Assembly: GCF_947503415.1 (NCBI RefSeq)
Contig: NZ_CANNDS010000005.1
Location: 247,165-311,164 of the forward strand
Reading direction: 5' to 3'
Length of the DNA: 64,000 bases
DNA from: an uncultured Tateyamaria sp.
GTDB taxonomy: Bacteria > Pseudomonadota > Alphaproteobacteria > Rhodobacterales > Rhodobacteraceae
The notes beneath the pieces were generated by a model, which worked only from the letters and a program-made list of their open reading frames with translations, did no database searches and had not been told where the DNA came from. The first letter of the stretch is position 1. Each line of letters begins with the position of its first letter. This document shows, piece by piece, positions 33,801 to 42,132 of this stretch. The position numbers and the translations under genes were made by a program.

Positions 33801-36136
33801 TCGGCTACCTCAATCACTTCCAGAAACGTCACCCATTTTCGAGCGCCAGCGTCGATCCGGGTTTCCCATTCGTCCAAAGGCTTTAGAAGATGTTTCCTCG
33901 CCCGCTCGCAGTCCTCCGAATATGCGGAGGCGTCGCTGAGATAGGCTTCCAGACGTCTTCCGGCTTCGGTCCACGTTCCCGAAAACACGGCGTTGTCGGC
34001 TCGCATCCAGCCTCCAAGCGTGGGCACGTGTAGGTCGGCACTCTTTATCGCAGCTTCCGCGCTCTTTCCCGCCGCATCCCAGACGCGAAACGCCCAATCG
34101 AGCGCTTCCACGCGTCTCTTGTCACTAGGTGCCTTACCAAGCGCGGAGCCGAGACCGGACAGCGCTTCGATTGGATCAAACTTCCGAATGAGCCCTGCGT
34201 CGGCGAAAGCTTTCAGCACTTCGTCGGACAGACCGATCTTCTCATCGAAAAAACGATACCCTCTGGTCAAGGACGGCGGCGGCAATGGAATGCCACCTTT
34301 CCTGCGCTTGCCGATCTCGCTTTCGCTGCGAACGTAGAGACCGTGCCGACCGTCCGCATCATGTCCACCCGCCGAGCGCAGCTTCCCCGACCGGTCGATC
34401 AGGACTTCGACGCCGTCCAGACAATCCAAGTCAACCTCTGAAGCCTCGCAGAGGGTGGCCAGATCCTTATAGAATTTCGACCATGTTGCTGGCTTTGCCC
34501 CCCGGTCGACGAGCGTTCTCGCAAAAATCGCCGACCACTCGGGGATCTCGTCGGGCGAAGGGAGGCGGGAATACTGCCAGCCATAGCGGCCCCAGCAGCG
34601 ACCCGCCATTTCGCGAAGACGCTCAAGGCGCTCGCTATCCAAGTCGCTCGAAGTTAGGTTTATGCCAATATGCTTCACAATCTCGCGCGGTTTCAGCAAC
34701 GCGAAATTGACCTCGGGCCAGATGGTAACGTCATTGATCGTGGACCATCTTTCGCCGTCCTTGGTCGGAATGATTGGAACAAGGCGAATGTCTTTTAATT
34801 GCGATTCCGCAACCCGGATCGCGCCATCCAGTTTCTTTGCGGCACTTCCGGTCCACGCGATCAGATCAAAGACACTCCGACCGGGAACATCTAGTTGCTC
34901 ATGTACGGCGGCGAGAGCCCCGGAAAGGCAGGTCTCTGCAACAGCCTCCATTAGGATAATGTTAAGCGGAAGATCCAACTCGGTATTGCGTCGGTCGATG
35001 TCTGCAAAAAACGGGGCGTCAATGTGGCCCACGAGGGGCGATCCAGCTTCGCTTGCCATTGGTAAAAAGTTGTAAAGTTGTCCGTTCAAAACGGCCGCGG
35101 TGGTTATCCCTACTGCGACCGAAACAGATGGTTGTCCCTTCCAGTCCAACCAACGCTTCAAAGCGGGGGCTCGGTCGATGCTTTCCCTAACGGCATCAAG
35201 GACCCGTTCCTTGTCGACCTCCTGCTGTACCAGGAGGAAGCGACGCCGCTCTCCAACGTCAATCTCGGAGATCCTAGGGCTCCCTGGGCGCCCCCCCTCC
35301 CGCAGAGATTTCTCGCGTCTGGTCAGGCGACGGCTACTTGTTCTTTTACCATCGATTTCAACGTCTATGCGGACTTCCCCGATACGATCGAGAAAAAGGA
35401 GAAGCGGATGTTCGAAGTTTGCGATCTCGTCAACTTGTTTTCCCACCAGAGCCACCGCTGACGAGGATCGCAGAGGAGCAACTACAACCGTCGCAAAACC
35501 GGCAGACGCGAAGCGTTCGACCTCGGGAGGGATTTCATCTAGCGGCTGCGGTACCAGGTATCGAGGGATTGTCTGCGAGATCCGATCTGCTTCATCTTCC
35601 CGAACATCTTGATCGAGAAGCTCGGAAAGAATGATGTCACGTATCTCACTTGGTTGAGAAAATCGGAAACAGAACCCATCGAACGATTTAGTCGTCCGTT
35701 CCTGCGATCGTGAGTAGATACGTACATCGTCAGTGATCGCTTCGATACTGCGAAAGCCGAGTCCCTTGTTGCCAATCCCCTCGCCGATCTCTTTTCCGCT
35801 GGTCGCCAGGTTCATGATGGCATTTACATCACGCTCTTTGAAACCACGCCCTCGGTTGGCCACATAAAGGTAACCTGCGGTTTCCGATATTTTGACAAAC
35901 TTGATGGTGATCGCACCATCCTCACCAATTTTGTGAGCGTCGTGCGCATTCTGGATGAGCTCAAAAAGTACTCGGTCACCGTATTCGGTCCCAATGACTT
36001 CTCCGAGGTTCTTTAGGCTTTCGTAGGTTGAAAGTTCCTTCCGATGCGCATCAAGAGCGTTCGAAAGAGCATTTCGTGCCTTTGTTCTCAGAATCTCGGA
36101 AATGCTGCGAGATGGGATGTCTGTGGAAAGGTTCAA
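30806..36136 (-). CDS. sacsin-type GHKL ATPase with C-terminal DUF3883/nuclease-like domain
   Basis: A 1776-residue protein. The N-terminal GHKL ATPase has the N box ELIQNAHDA (59-67), the G1-like box NRGRGF (94-99) and the G2 box GNKGLGFRS (122-130), as in sacsin and related defence ATPases. The long middle has no recognised domain. The last ~150 residues (YDFLVQT, FEVKSTLEDG, FELTSNE) fit DUF3883, a PD-(D/E)xK-like fold. The start is a TTG overlapping the stop of a 67-codon ORF (TTGA). It is the last and longest gene of the putative defence operon. Confidence 0.85.
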   Translation of the reverse strand: MNLSTDIPSRSISEILRTKARNALSNALDAHRKELSTYESLKNLGEVIGTEYGDRVLFELIQNAHDAHKIGEDGAITIKFVKISETAGYLYVANRGRGFKERDVNAIMNLATSGKEIGEGIGNKGLGFRSIEAITDDVRIYSRSQERTTKSFDGFCFRFSQPSEIRDIILSELLDQDVREDEADRISQTIPRYLVPQPLDEIPPEVERFASAGFATVVVAPLRSSSAVALVGKQVDEIANFEHPLLLFLDRIGEVRIDVEIDGKRTSSRRLTRREKSLREGGRPGSPRISEIDVGERRRFLLVQQEVDKERVLDAVRESIDRAPALKRWLDWKGQPSVSVAVGITTAAVLNGQLYNFLPMASEAGSPLVGHIDAPFFADIDRRNTELDLPLNIILMEAVAETCLSGALAAVHEQLDVPGRSVFDLIAWTGSAAKKLDGAIRVAESQLKDIRLVPIIPTKDGERWSTINDVTIWPEVNFALLKPREIVKHIGINLTSSDLDSERLERLREMAGRCWGRYGWQYSRLPSPDEIPEWSAIFARTLVDRGAKPATWSKFYKDLATLCEASEVDLDCLDGVEVLIDRSGKLRSAGGHDADGRHGLYVRSESEIGKRRKGGIPLPPPSLTRGYRFFDEKIGLSDEVLKAFADAGLIRKFDPIEALSGLGSALGKAPSDKRRVEALDWAFRVWDAAGKSAEAAIKSADLHVPTLGGWMRADNAVFSGTWTEAGRRLEAYLSDASAYSEDCERARKHLLKPLDEWETRIDAGARKWVTFLEVIEVADGLKPIAARIRRRGSPSGYWDNLLRRGDLKNGLGEAWIRHAGTTTFHHPNTDDYALKGEFWRMPGQNEHDELPEHLREAFYELLVQHLSFYGRKFLSARIGRYDRAQRDWDERRVVTPIGAFLRSEAWLQGDLRGERIFLSTNQCWASRTKRPGVPAFVPRLSDDARVLVEREEIAKISFGDALGLLDWASPETAPLRLAALANSARNLQSGDVATFRRQHGRAWGELAESGAALPSDLPLAAYRFGNLAYIEGDKAESIEVILVDNAQSFEARALSAAGLAILEVGDADLDIIVESLKHINGYSPSKLDRASVRLLVDGSVFVPRNDDDHLVSQGLDWLPEVAVIANEVVGENLERRIQHATLDKGIRAIRLRRCSSISLQVADQEVTGGGRMDWYAFRDDASPTLILTHGVSLDWPRLAKGLASEISKLTDTRLRSLELVLLRLAVGRPEGILERPSDAELATALGCDIGIVEDMRAGMRTDLAHVLYLVVPVVAYFEGAELARALGEAAENAGAEFSLRGWLETHLSENSPRTGDLLAACEESPDRRSISATLGLDYGKFNRVLQSLGEDALSSEAELRATFEAYLRELAPGLRDRLRCLHIEDYRQGRELSTYLSRRELQFIPFDPSWVLDCETLDRQTVVTHVERSFADALGEIPEADLPAFEKMISENRKVVRAFASEAKSILGAWTRKNHPDLPEIWERGEAQDVVRLVENAGFLDFEVIKQDQVAGLCERAGIWPKEMPARIDPEGLGLDEGAVREEQERKAREQQELDRRKRIIEFAGQDLDPDEPSFAVAMQNIAEAAIESDDSWFARSRQRTRLVPFDETSRSDSGGGNGGGGKRGQRVARLTETQKVAMGVASEWLAFQYLKRRFPGAVGESSWISENRTRFFGGSEGDDSAGYDFLVQTPTVDWMFEVKSTLEDGCEFELTSNELRVASSASRTGRRRYRILYVPHVFSPEKWCVFELPNPMDKETQAQFSVVGRGSLRLRFERR

Positions 36137-36336
36137 CTATTTGACCAAATCTTGCTAGGCAACAGACGGGATTCTAAATCAACGAAGTTCCTTAAGCGTT
36201 GTTCCGTCACTGTCGTGGGGCCAATTTTGCGGCCGGTTGTAATTGCCGTCCTTGACCACGCCACCACCTGTTCCGGCTTTTCACGCTTCATGAGTTCCAA
36301 GTAAGTATCTCTCAACTCAGCCGAATTCACTAGCAT
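36133..36336 (-). CDS. possible small protein coupled to the GHKL gene
   Basis: A 67-codon frame with a charged, helical N-terminus (LRDTYLELMKREKPEQVV). Its TGA overlaps the TTG start of the 1776-aa gene, a typical coupling arrangement, and GAGTGG stands just before the ATG. The composition is protein-like, but I recognise no family, so it may instead be a leader peptide or chance frame. Confidence 0.4.
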   Translation of the reverse strand: MLVNSAELRDTYLELMKREKPEQVVAWSRTAITTGRKIGPTTVTEQRLRNFVDLESRLLPSKIWSNS

Positions 36337-36397
36337 TGTCCACTCTGTTTCTATTGCTATTTTCTCGACATAAGTAGGTCTTGCCCGTCAATGCGGA

Positions 36398-37465
36398 TCA
36401 AAAAACCGAGATCTGCTGGAGCCACTGTAATATAGTCGCTCCGACTCGTCGCAGTCCTTCAACGATTTCACCTTTGTAAAGCACAGCGCTTGTTCCCACT
36501 GTGCCGACAACCGCCTTCACGGCATACTCTCGAGCAATATCCTTGCCCTTATCAATCGTTTGCCCGACTTCAGCCCGCACGACCCGAAGAATTTTGCCCA
36601 TCCATGCGAGAAAAGATCCAGATGCCGCTACTTGCCGCACATCTGGCTCTTCCGCCTCAAGTTCAACCTTGATCTTTGTGGCAGCGGCTTCGACTTCCGC
36701 GACAGCAACGTCCGGATCTTCGACTGGCCCCGGTGGACTGTTGTGCCCGATTTGTGCAGGAGCCTGCTGCCCATCAAGATCAAGAGCAGCCAGCAGATCT
36801 GCCACGCCTGCAAGTATCTCTGATCGTAGATCGGGTTCCTTGCTGGCTGCGAGATTGAAACCTATAGCGTCAGATCCAATTCGAGATATTTCGGATGCGA
36901 GTGGATCGGATGCGGGATCCTCTTCGCTTGCCAAGACGGGACCCAAATCGCCTTGATGCGCTGTGCTTAGGTGCTGGGCATATCGTCCAAGTTTTTCCGG
37001 TGTAAGCGCAGCCGCAAATTCGTTCTTCGTCTTGTCTTGTAAGGAAGCGCCGCTCTCAACAGCTGCCTGCAATGTTTTTGCTGTGATCTGAATCGATGGA
37101 GAAGCTCCCATTTTTCCCAAACGACGCTGAACGTCGAACCCAGCAAATACATTAAAGTCTTCACTCCAACCAAGCAGAAGAGTTCGCCCGTTTTGTTCGG
37201 GCTCGAACGTTTCGACGCCAGTGATTTGAATGCGATATTCGTCTTGCGATCTGCTCTTGCCGCCATGCGAAAGATTCCAGACATAGAGTTTTACAACATG
37301 GTTCACCCCATCCTGGCTCATGATAAATCTTGCGGGATGGGTGCCATCCTCAGTCAGCATTTCAACTGACCAACCACCCTCTGCCAACGCGTCTGTTGCT
37401 TTAGAGATAAGAGTGTTCTTACTAAGACGGGCTATCTTGATTTTCTCCTTCTGAGTTCTCTTCAA
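36398..37465 (-). CDS. sensor-like domain protein with hydrophobic C-terminus
   Basis: A ~355-residue protein. Residues ~45-165 contain a domain (KLYVWNLSHGG, EYRIQITGVE, TLLLGWSEDFNVFAGFD, SPSIQITAKTL) that aligns by eye with the one in the 285-aa protein at 42129. An IGHNSPP motif and a helical region follow, and the C-terminal ~50 residues are amphipathic or membrane-like (AVKAVVGTVGTSAVLYKG). The start is uncertain: a TTG at 37465 lies within the upstream gene, and AGAAGGAG stands further down without a good start codon. No named family known to me. Confidence 0.7.
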   Translation of the reverse strand: MKRTQKEKIKIARLSKNTLISKATDALAEGGWSVEMLTEDGTHPARFIMSQDGVNHVVKLYVWNLSHGGKSRSQDEYRIQITGVETFEPEQNGRTLLLGWSEDFNVFAGFDVQRRLGKMGASPSIQITAKTLQAAVESGASLQDKTKNEFAAALTPEKLGRYAQHLSTAHQGDLGPVLASEEDPASDPLASEISRIGSDAIGFNLAASKEPDLRSEILAGVADLLAALDLDGQQAPAQIGHNSPPGPVEDPDVAVAEVEAAATKIKVELEAEEPDVRQVAASGSFLAWMGKILRVVRAEVGQTIDKGKDIAREYAVKAVVGTVGTSAVLYKGEIVEGLRRVGATILQWLQQISVF

Positions 37466-37814
37466 ACAGTATGCCCGCTACATCGGGTGGCAAACCTTCT
37501 TCGGATTTCAGTCGGCCCAACCCCTCATTCATGAGATGCTCAATCAAGCGATACGGCTGTGCTTCCTCGGGGTACAAGGCCTGAATAATGGCCTTCATCG
37601 TACCATCGCTATCGACGCTGCCGACATTCCACTTAGTGCCCGCTCCTTCTGTCGTGCCGCGGGTTATTTCCAAATCAATTGCATACGCCATAGCAAATTT
37701 AGCCGCATCGATTTCGGACGCAAACAGACCTTCCGACACGAGTGCGGTAAGAATGCTCTCGTTGCCAGAAGTAATGCCAACCGTCTTTTTATCTGCCGCT
37801 TTCTGGTTAACCAT
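37422..37814 (-). CDS. 130-aa protein of the putative defence operon
   Basis: A soluble, largely helical protein. The middle AKFAMAYAIDLEI...GAGTKWNVGS and the later YPEEAQPYRLIEHLMNEGLGRL recall small partners of DNA-repair-type ATPases in defence loci, such as middle components of ABC-three-component systems, but this is only an impression. AAGGAGG precedes the ATG at 37814, 10 bp after the ATPase gene. It overlaps the next gene by up to 44 bp. Confidence 0.7.
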   Translation of the reverse strand: MVNQKAADKKTVGITSGNESILTALVSEGLFASEIDAAKFAMAYAIDLEITRGTTEGAGTKWNVGSVDSDGTMKAIIQALYPEEAQPYRLIEHLMNEGLGRLKSEEGLPPDVAGILFEENSEGENQDSPS

Positions 37815-37824
37815 TTTTGCCTCC

Positions 37825-39780
37825 TTATCTCTCTGCAAGTTCGGTGTGACGGGCTGTTTTTCGTTCGAGTGTCCATTCTGATTTGAGGCGTCCCTTTAAT
37901 GCCTCGCGCGCTCGCGCCGGCGGCAATTCTTCCTCATATACGAGTAGGATAACTTGGTCGGCCATCTCCGGGAGCGTCTCTACAATGCGAGCTCTGTGGC
38001 CTCCATCTAATCGGCCAAACGGAGAGTCCACCACGATAGGTCCGCGCAATTGGGCGTTGTTCTGAAGAGCGGCTACCAGAGAGAGTGCCACTACATGCTC
38101 TGCACCAGCAGATCGCATCGGTATATCGCTTCCGTCGCGGTGCATGATGGTAAGGCCGTATGTATCGTTAATTCTTAGACCCGCGTAGTCCTCTTCCGTC
38201 GTCAGCCGCTTGAAATAACTGCTGGCATCGGCCTCAATTCGACGACGAAGCTGTTCCCGGTAGACACCGACACTTTCGTTGAACATGTCATATAGCGTGT
38301 TCGCAAGATCACGCCTACGTCTTTCAAGGTCCATCTCGCTTCCTGCAAGCTTGTCTAAGCGCTTTTGCAATTTTTCGCGATAACCAGCATTCTCAAGGAG
38401 CTTATCATTGGTCTCAGCTATACCTTTCTCGAGGGCTGCGGTCTGACGGACATTTGACTCGTACTCTCTTTGAAGGCCTTTGATTTCACCTTCTGAATCG
38501 CCACTCAGTTTCTTCTTAATCTCCTCAATCTCACCGCGTTTTGTGTATATGCTGCGCCGATGGGCTTCAAAATCAGTCCACAACAAGCGAAGCACCTCCG
38601 GATTGGTGTTTTCGAGCTGGGCGTTAATCGCATCAATCTGACGTCGTACACTTGCAAGCTCCCTGTTTCGATCATCCTCTGTTCCCGCATCTGCATTGGG
38701 AAGATGGGCGCGAATCTTGGTCTGTGCTTCGTCGGAAACGATCTGTAGGCAGGTGGGGCATTCCGGGTCATGGCCCTCCGAGAGGCTTTGCAAAACTTGC
38801 GCGCGCATAACGGTGCTTTGCAATTCGACCTCCCGTTTCAGGTGTCTCGTCAGCGCCAACTTTAGCTTATCCACGATGATGGCGGCCCACGCTGGAGACA
38901 TTGCTACCGTAATCGCTTCTTGCTTCTTGGCGATCTCTGTCAGGAGCCCAGCAACCTCATCCGTGAGGCGGTCACGTTTCTCTAGAAGCGTCGCCATCCT
39001 CTGCTTGCGTCGCATATCGTCTTCTATGGCAACTTTTCTGGCACGGAGGTCCTCCAGAGCTTTCTCATGCCGGAAAAGGTCGCCCGTCAACACAGTGCGT
39101 TCTTCAACAAGATTTTGCAGTTGATTGCCGTACTCGCGTGTTTTTTGATCGCCCTGTGCTGCCAATGCGACGCGAGCTTCCGCGCGGTCGAGTGCTGCTT
39201 TCAAGGAGTCGCGCGATTTTGTCAGTGTCGGCAAGCCGAGAATACGTTCGATGGCCTGGCTGATCTTTGGGCCCATGTCCGTATCGCTGTAGAGCAGATC
39301 CTCATATTCCTGCAACAATTCGCCATCGAAGAGAAAGAAACGCGCAATTTGTTCTGGCAATATGCGTTCGATTTCCATCGCTGCCTGTTGCGGCGGTAGT
39401 ATGTGTCCCCCACGCTCCAGATAGTAGTCCGCGACATAGTCTTCATGACCTGTAGGCGTGTTATGCCCACTCTTGGGCTTACAGGTCCTTGTGAGTCTGT
39501 ACTCTGCTCCAGCATGGCTAAGGATCAATCGCACTTCAAAACTCTGAACGCCGTCCGCGCGCGCCTCCCAATTGATCATGTCGTGGAATGAAACAGAGCG
39601 CCGCCCCCGACCAATGATCTTACCAAATAATGCAAAGCGAAAGGCGTTCAAAAGTGTTGTTTTACCTCGCATGTTTTCGCCGTAAAATACCGTAACTCCC
39701 TCGTCCTGCGGGAGTTCAAATCTTTGCTCTCCTTTGAACGCTCCAAAGTTTTGCATGGTGAGTGATTTTATCCGAAGCAT
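37825..39780 (-). CDS. Rad50/DndD-like SMC-type ATPase with zinc hook
   Basis: A 651-residue SMC/RecN-class ATPase. Walker A GENMRGKTT lies at residues 34-42. Two long coiled coils flank a CPTC zinc-hook motif (Cys341, Cys344), and the C-terminus has the Walker B region PIVVDSPFGRLD. The layout (LFDGELLQEYEDLL after the N-lobe) is like DndD of DNA phosphorothioation systems and Rad50. Because no dndB/C/E genes are present, the DndD name is not applied. The start overlaps the stop of the 65-aa gene (TAATG). Confidence 0.87.
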   Translation of the reverse strand: MLRIKSLTMQNFGAFKGEQRFELPQDEGVTVFYGENMRGKTTLLNAFRFALFGKIIGRGRRSVSFHDMINWEARADGVQSFEVRLILSHAGAEYRLTRTCKPKSGHNTPTGHEDYVADYYLERGGHILPPQQAAMEIERILPEQIARFFLFDGELLQEYEDLLYSDTDMGPKISQAIERILGLPTLTKSRDSLKAALDRAEARVALAAQGDQKTREYGNQLQNLVEERTVLTGDLFRHEKALEDLRARKVAIEDDMRRKQRMATLLEKRDRLTDEVAGLLTEIAKKQEAITVAMSPAWAAIIVDKLKLALTRHLKREVELQSTVMRAQVLQSLSEGHDPECPTCLQIVSDEAQTKIRAHLPNADAGTEDDRNRELASVRRQIDAINAQLENTNPEVLRLLWTDFEAHRRSIYTKRGEIEEIKKKLSGDSEGEIKGLQREYESNVRQTAALEKGIAETNDKLLENAGYREKLQKRLDKLAGSEMDLERRRRDLANTLYDMFNESVGVYREQLRRRIEADASSYFKRLTTEEDYAGLRINDTYGLTIMHRDGSDIPMRSAGAEHVVALSLVAALQNNAQLRGPIVVDSPFGRLDGGHRARIVETLPEMADQVILLVYEEELPPARAREALKGRLKSEWTLERKTARHTELAER

Positions 39781-39977
39781 TAGTCATCCCCTTTGAGGCG
39801 CTCGGCAATTGCTTCATCAATCTGTCGATCAACATGGTCAACTACTACTCCATCGGCATGGAAGCGAAGCACGTCTAGGACCAGGTCGCGGTCCACGTCA
39901 GGAAACTTCTCTGCCCGGATTCTTTCAATCGTATCCGCGACAGTTGCGTCGCGATTGTCACGTGCGTCATCAGACAT
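39780..39977 (-). CDS. 65-aa acidic protein between helicase and ATPase
   Basis: A small acidic protein with two helices (TVADTIERIRAEKFPDV and DRDLVLDVLRFHADGVVVDHVDRQIDEAIAERL). Its ends overlap both neighbours (8 bp with the helicase and 1 bp with the ATPase), so it is almost surely translated with them. Small linker proteins of this type occur in multi-subunit SMC-like ATPase systems. No family recognised. Confidence 0.7.
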   Translation of the reverse strand: MSDDARDNRDATVADTIERIRAEKFPDVDRDLVLDVLRFHADGVVVDHVDRQIDEAIAERLKGDD

Positions 39978-42132
39978 TCACCATCTCCAAATCGTTCTCA
40001 TCGTCGTCTGTTTCAAATCCATTCTCTGTCAAAGAAGTCCAATCCAAACCTGCAGCGGCAGCAATGCGGTTAAGGTCTGCAACGGCTCCTGGGTTAATTG
40101 CATGCCGACCGAACTCGATGGCCCTTGCCAGTTCCCCTTTCAAAATCGATCCGCCACCGTGATCGTCATCTTCGATCTCCGGGGCGACGATTACATCGTG
40201 AATATGCGCAAGCGCTTTGCCATCTGCTTTTCGAAGTACCCTTCCCCGCCTCTGTATGAATTCTCTAGGGTTCTTCGATGACGCAAGGATGAGTGCGTGG
40301 CTTACCAACGGTATATCCACCCCTTCGTCGAGGCACCTGATCGAAACCAGCACGCCACCTCGCTCGCTGAATATATCAAGGGTGCGTGCCCGATCTCCGA
40401 CCATGCTGCTGTGGTACTCAAAATTATCTTCGATTCCCGCCGATGAAATGGCGTCTTTGACACTCGCGAGTTGATGTTGATCGTCGCAATAGACAATCCA
40501 ACGCTCACCCGGTTTATAGGATCCAGACACGATCTCCGCGGCCAAGGAGATTTTTCCTTCAGCGCGTTTGACGATCCTTGCGCGCTGAATCAGCAGCCGC
40601 TTTAGTTGTCCTGAAAGTGAAGCATCTCCGTCATCGCCAGCTGTCATTGCTCTCGCAAACAACCGGCGAATATCTTCAGACAATTTGTTCCAAGCAGTGC
40701 GCTCTGCTTCCGTGAGCGAAACCGTGTGGGCGTTGTAGGCATAAGGTGTCAAAGCTTTAGCTTTAATGGCATCCTCAAGGGAAAACGGTGGGGGAACGAT
40801 ACCCTCGAAATATGAGGTGATTGCCGCTGTTCCGTCTGGGTCTCCAGCACGTTCTGGTGTTGCGCTTAATCCAAGTCGCGGTCCCGTCTCAAGTGAAAGG
40901 ATCTGGCGGGCAGATGGCGCACCTAACCTGTGCACTTCGTCTGCCACCAAGAAGAGATGTGGTCCGCCACTAATGAGTCCCCGGAAACGTTCGCTTGTTG
41001 CCGTTTGAGTGGTCGCCAGTATCGCGCGATTCCCGGCTCCTTTACGGCTCCAAATACGTAAGTTCGATCCTTGCGCCCAATGCCTATTCCCTCCCCCACA
41101 GATCATTAATTGCAACCCAGCGGACTCAAACGTTTCACGTAGTTCGTCGCTCCATTGCTTTAGAAGCAATTCGCTAGGAACCAATATGATAGGAATTTCA
41201 GAACGACTGAGGCTGTCTTTAATCGCACAGAGCGCCGTGAAGGTCTTCCCTGACCCAGTCGCATGCTTAAAGATGCCGCGGCGGCCACGCCTCTCCCATG
41301 CGTCCAGCGCGCTGACCTGATGTGGCCGCGGCGACCTACCCCCCGGAACTCCAGCTTCAGCAGACCAGCGCGCAGCCTCTTCTAGCTCAATGCATATCTC
41401 ATCGACAAACTCCGGCCATTGTGCGGCATCAGCGGCAGAGACGATCGCTTCCAGAGCGACATCTGGTAGGGGCCGCACAGTGACGCCCGACCATTCGTCA
41501 TTCCATACTTTTCCAAAGTACTCGGCCTCATCTGCAACACGCTGTTTCTCGCCATCGTCACGCCAACTTGCAAAAACGTCGACTGACTCAAGATTCCCAT
41601 CTTGCGCAAGCCCTGGCCACGTCTCGTTCATTGACCCTTTGAAGGCAACGCGATCATCAAACTGATCCGTCAAGATGCCCACCTTGTCGTGAAAGAGACG
41701 TTTCGGGCGGCCTCCAGCTTCATCGCCAACCCAAGCAACGCGACAGTCTATGACACCTGCTGCCACAAGCGACGCCAAAACAACGGCAGGTTTGACCAGC
41801 CCTTCCGTTGCCAAGAGCTCTTCAAACGATCGGGCTATCTCCTTACCTGCTTCAAGTTCCGCCCGAAGTGAGTAGCCGTCACGCAGCGCGGAATGGTCCC
41901 TTTCTGAGAGGATGGGAGAGCAGATCAGCCGCATTTTCCCGCCTGCTGCCACAAATTCTTTTAGACTTGGCCAGGCCAAGAGAAAAATTGTGCTCGAGAA
42001 AAACCCGACCGCTCTGTCGTATGTTACCGACGCGCCCATAGCAGGAAGGTAGAAGTCCGCAGCAATGTTATCAGCGGGTTTGTGATATGCCCGCTTGAAT
42101 TCGAAGTCCTGCAGCCTCCCCAAAACCTTCAT
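39970..42132 (-). CDS. PLD-like nuclease domain fused to SF2 helicase
   Basis: A 720-residue protein. The N-terminal ~215 residues form a phospholipase-D-like domain with a single H-x-K motif (HDK, residues 148-150) and FKGSMNETW, then a SF2 helicase: Walker A ATGSGKT (291-297), DEVH in VADEVHRLG, LSATPERAG, and QRRGRVLR as motif VI. PLD-helicase fusions occur in restriction and defence clusters and can cleave and translocate DNA. It overlaps the 285-aa gene by 4 bp (ATGA). Confidence 0.88.
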   Translation of the reverse strand: MKVLGRLQDFEFKRAYHKPADNIAADFYLPAMGASVTYDRAVGFFSSTIFLLAWPSLKEFVAAGGKMRLICSPILSERDHSALRDGYSLRAELEAGKEIARSFEELLATEGLVKPAVVLASLVAAGVIDCRVAWVGDEAGGRPKRLFHDKVGILTDQFDDRVAFKGSMNETWPGLAQDGNLESVDVFASWRDDGEKQRVADEAEYFGKVWNDEWSGVTVRPLPDVALEAIVSAADAAQWPEFVDEICIELEEAARWSAEAGVPGGRSPRPHQVSALDAWERRGRRGIFKHATGSGKTFTALCAIKDSLSRSEIPIILVPSELLLKQWSDELRETFESAGLQLMICGGGNRHWAQGSNLRIWSRKGAGNRAILATTQTATSERFRGLISGGPHLFLVADEVHRLGAPSARQILSLETGPRLGLSATPERAGDPDGTAAITSYFEGIVPPPFSLEDAIKAKALTPYAYNAHTVSLTEAERTAWNKLSEDIRRLFARAMTAGDDGDASLSGQLKRLLIQRARIVKRAEGKISLAAEIVSGSYKPGERWIVYCDDQHQLASVKDAISSAGIEDNFEYHSSMVGDRARTLDIFSERGGVLVSIRCLDEGVDIPLVSHALILASSKNPREFIQRRGRVLRKADGKALAHIHDVIVAPEIEDDDHGGGSILKGELARAIEFGRHAINPGAVADLNRIAAAAGLDWTSLTENGFETDDDENDLEMVNV

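Noticed and set aside
37825..39780. Naming the ATPase DndD and the operon a Dnd phosphorothioation system
   Set aside because: Fold is similar, but no DndA/B/C/E-type genes (sulfurtransferase, PAPS-reductase-like) are seen; zinc hook and context fit a broader SMC-like class.
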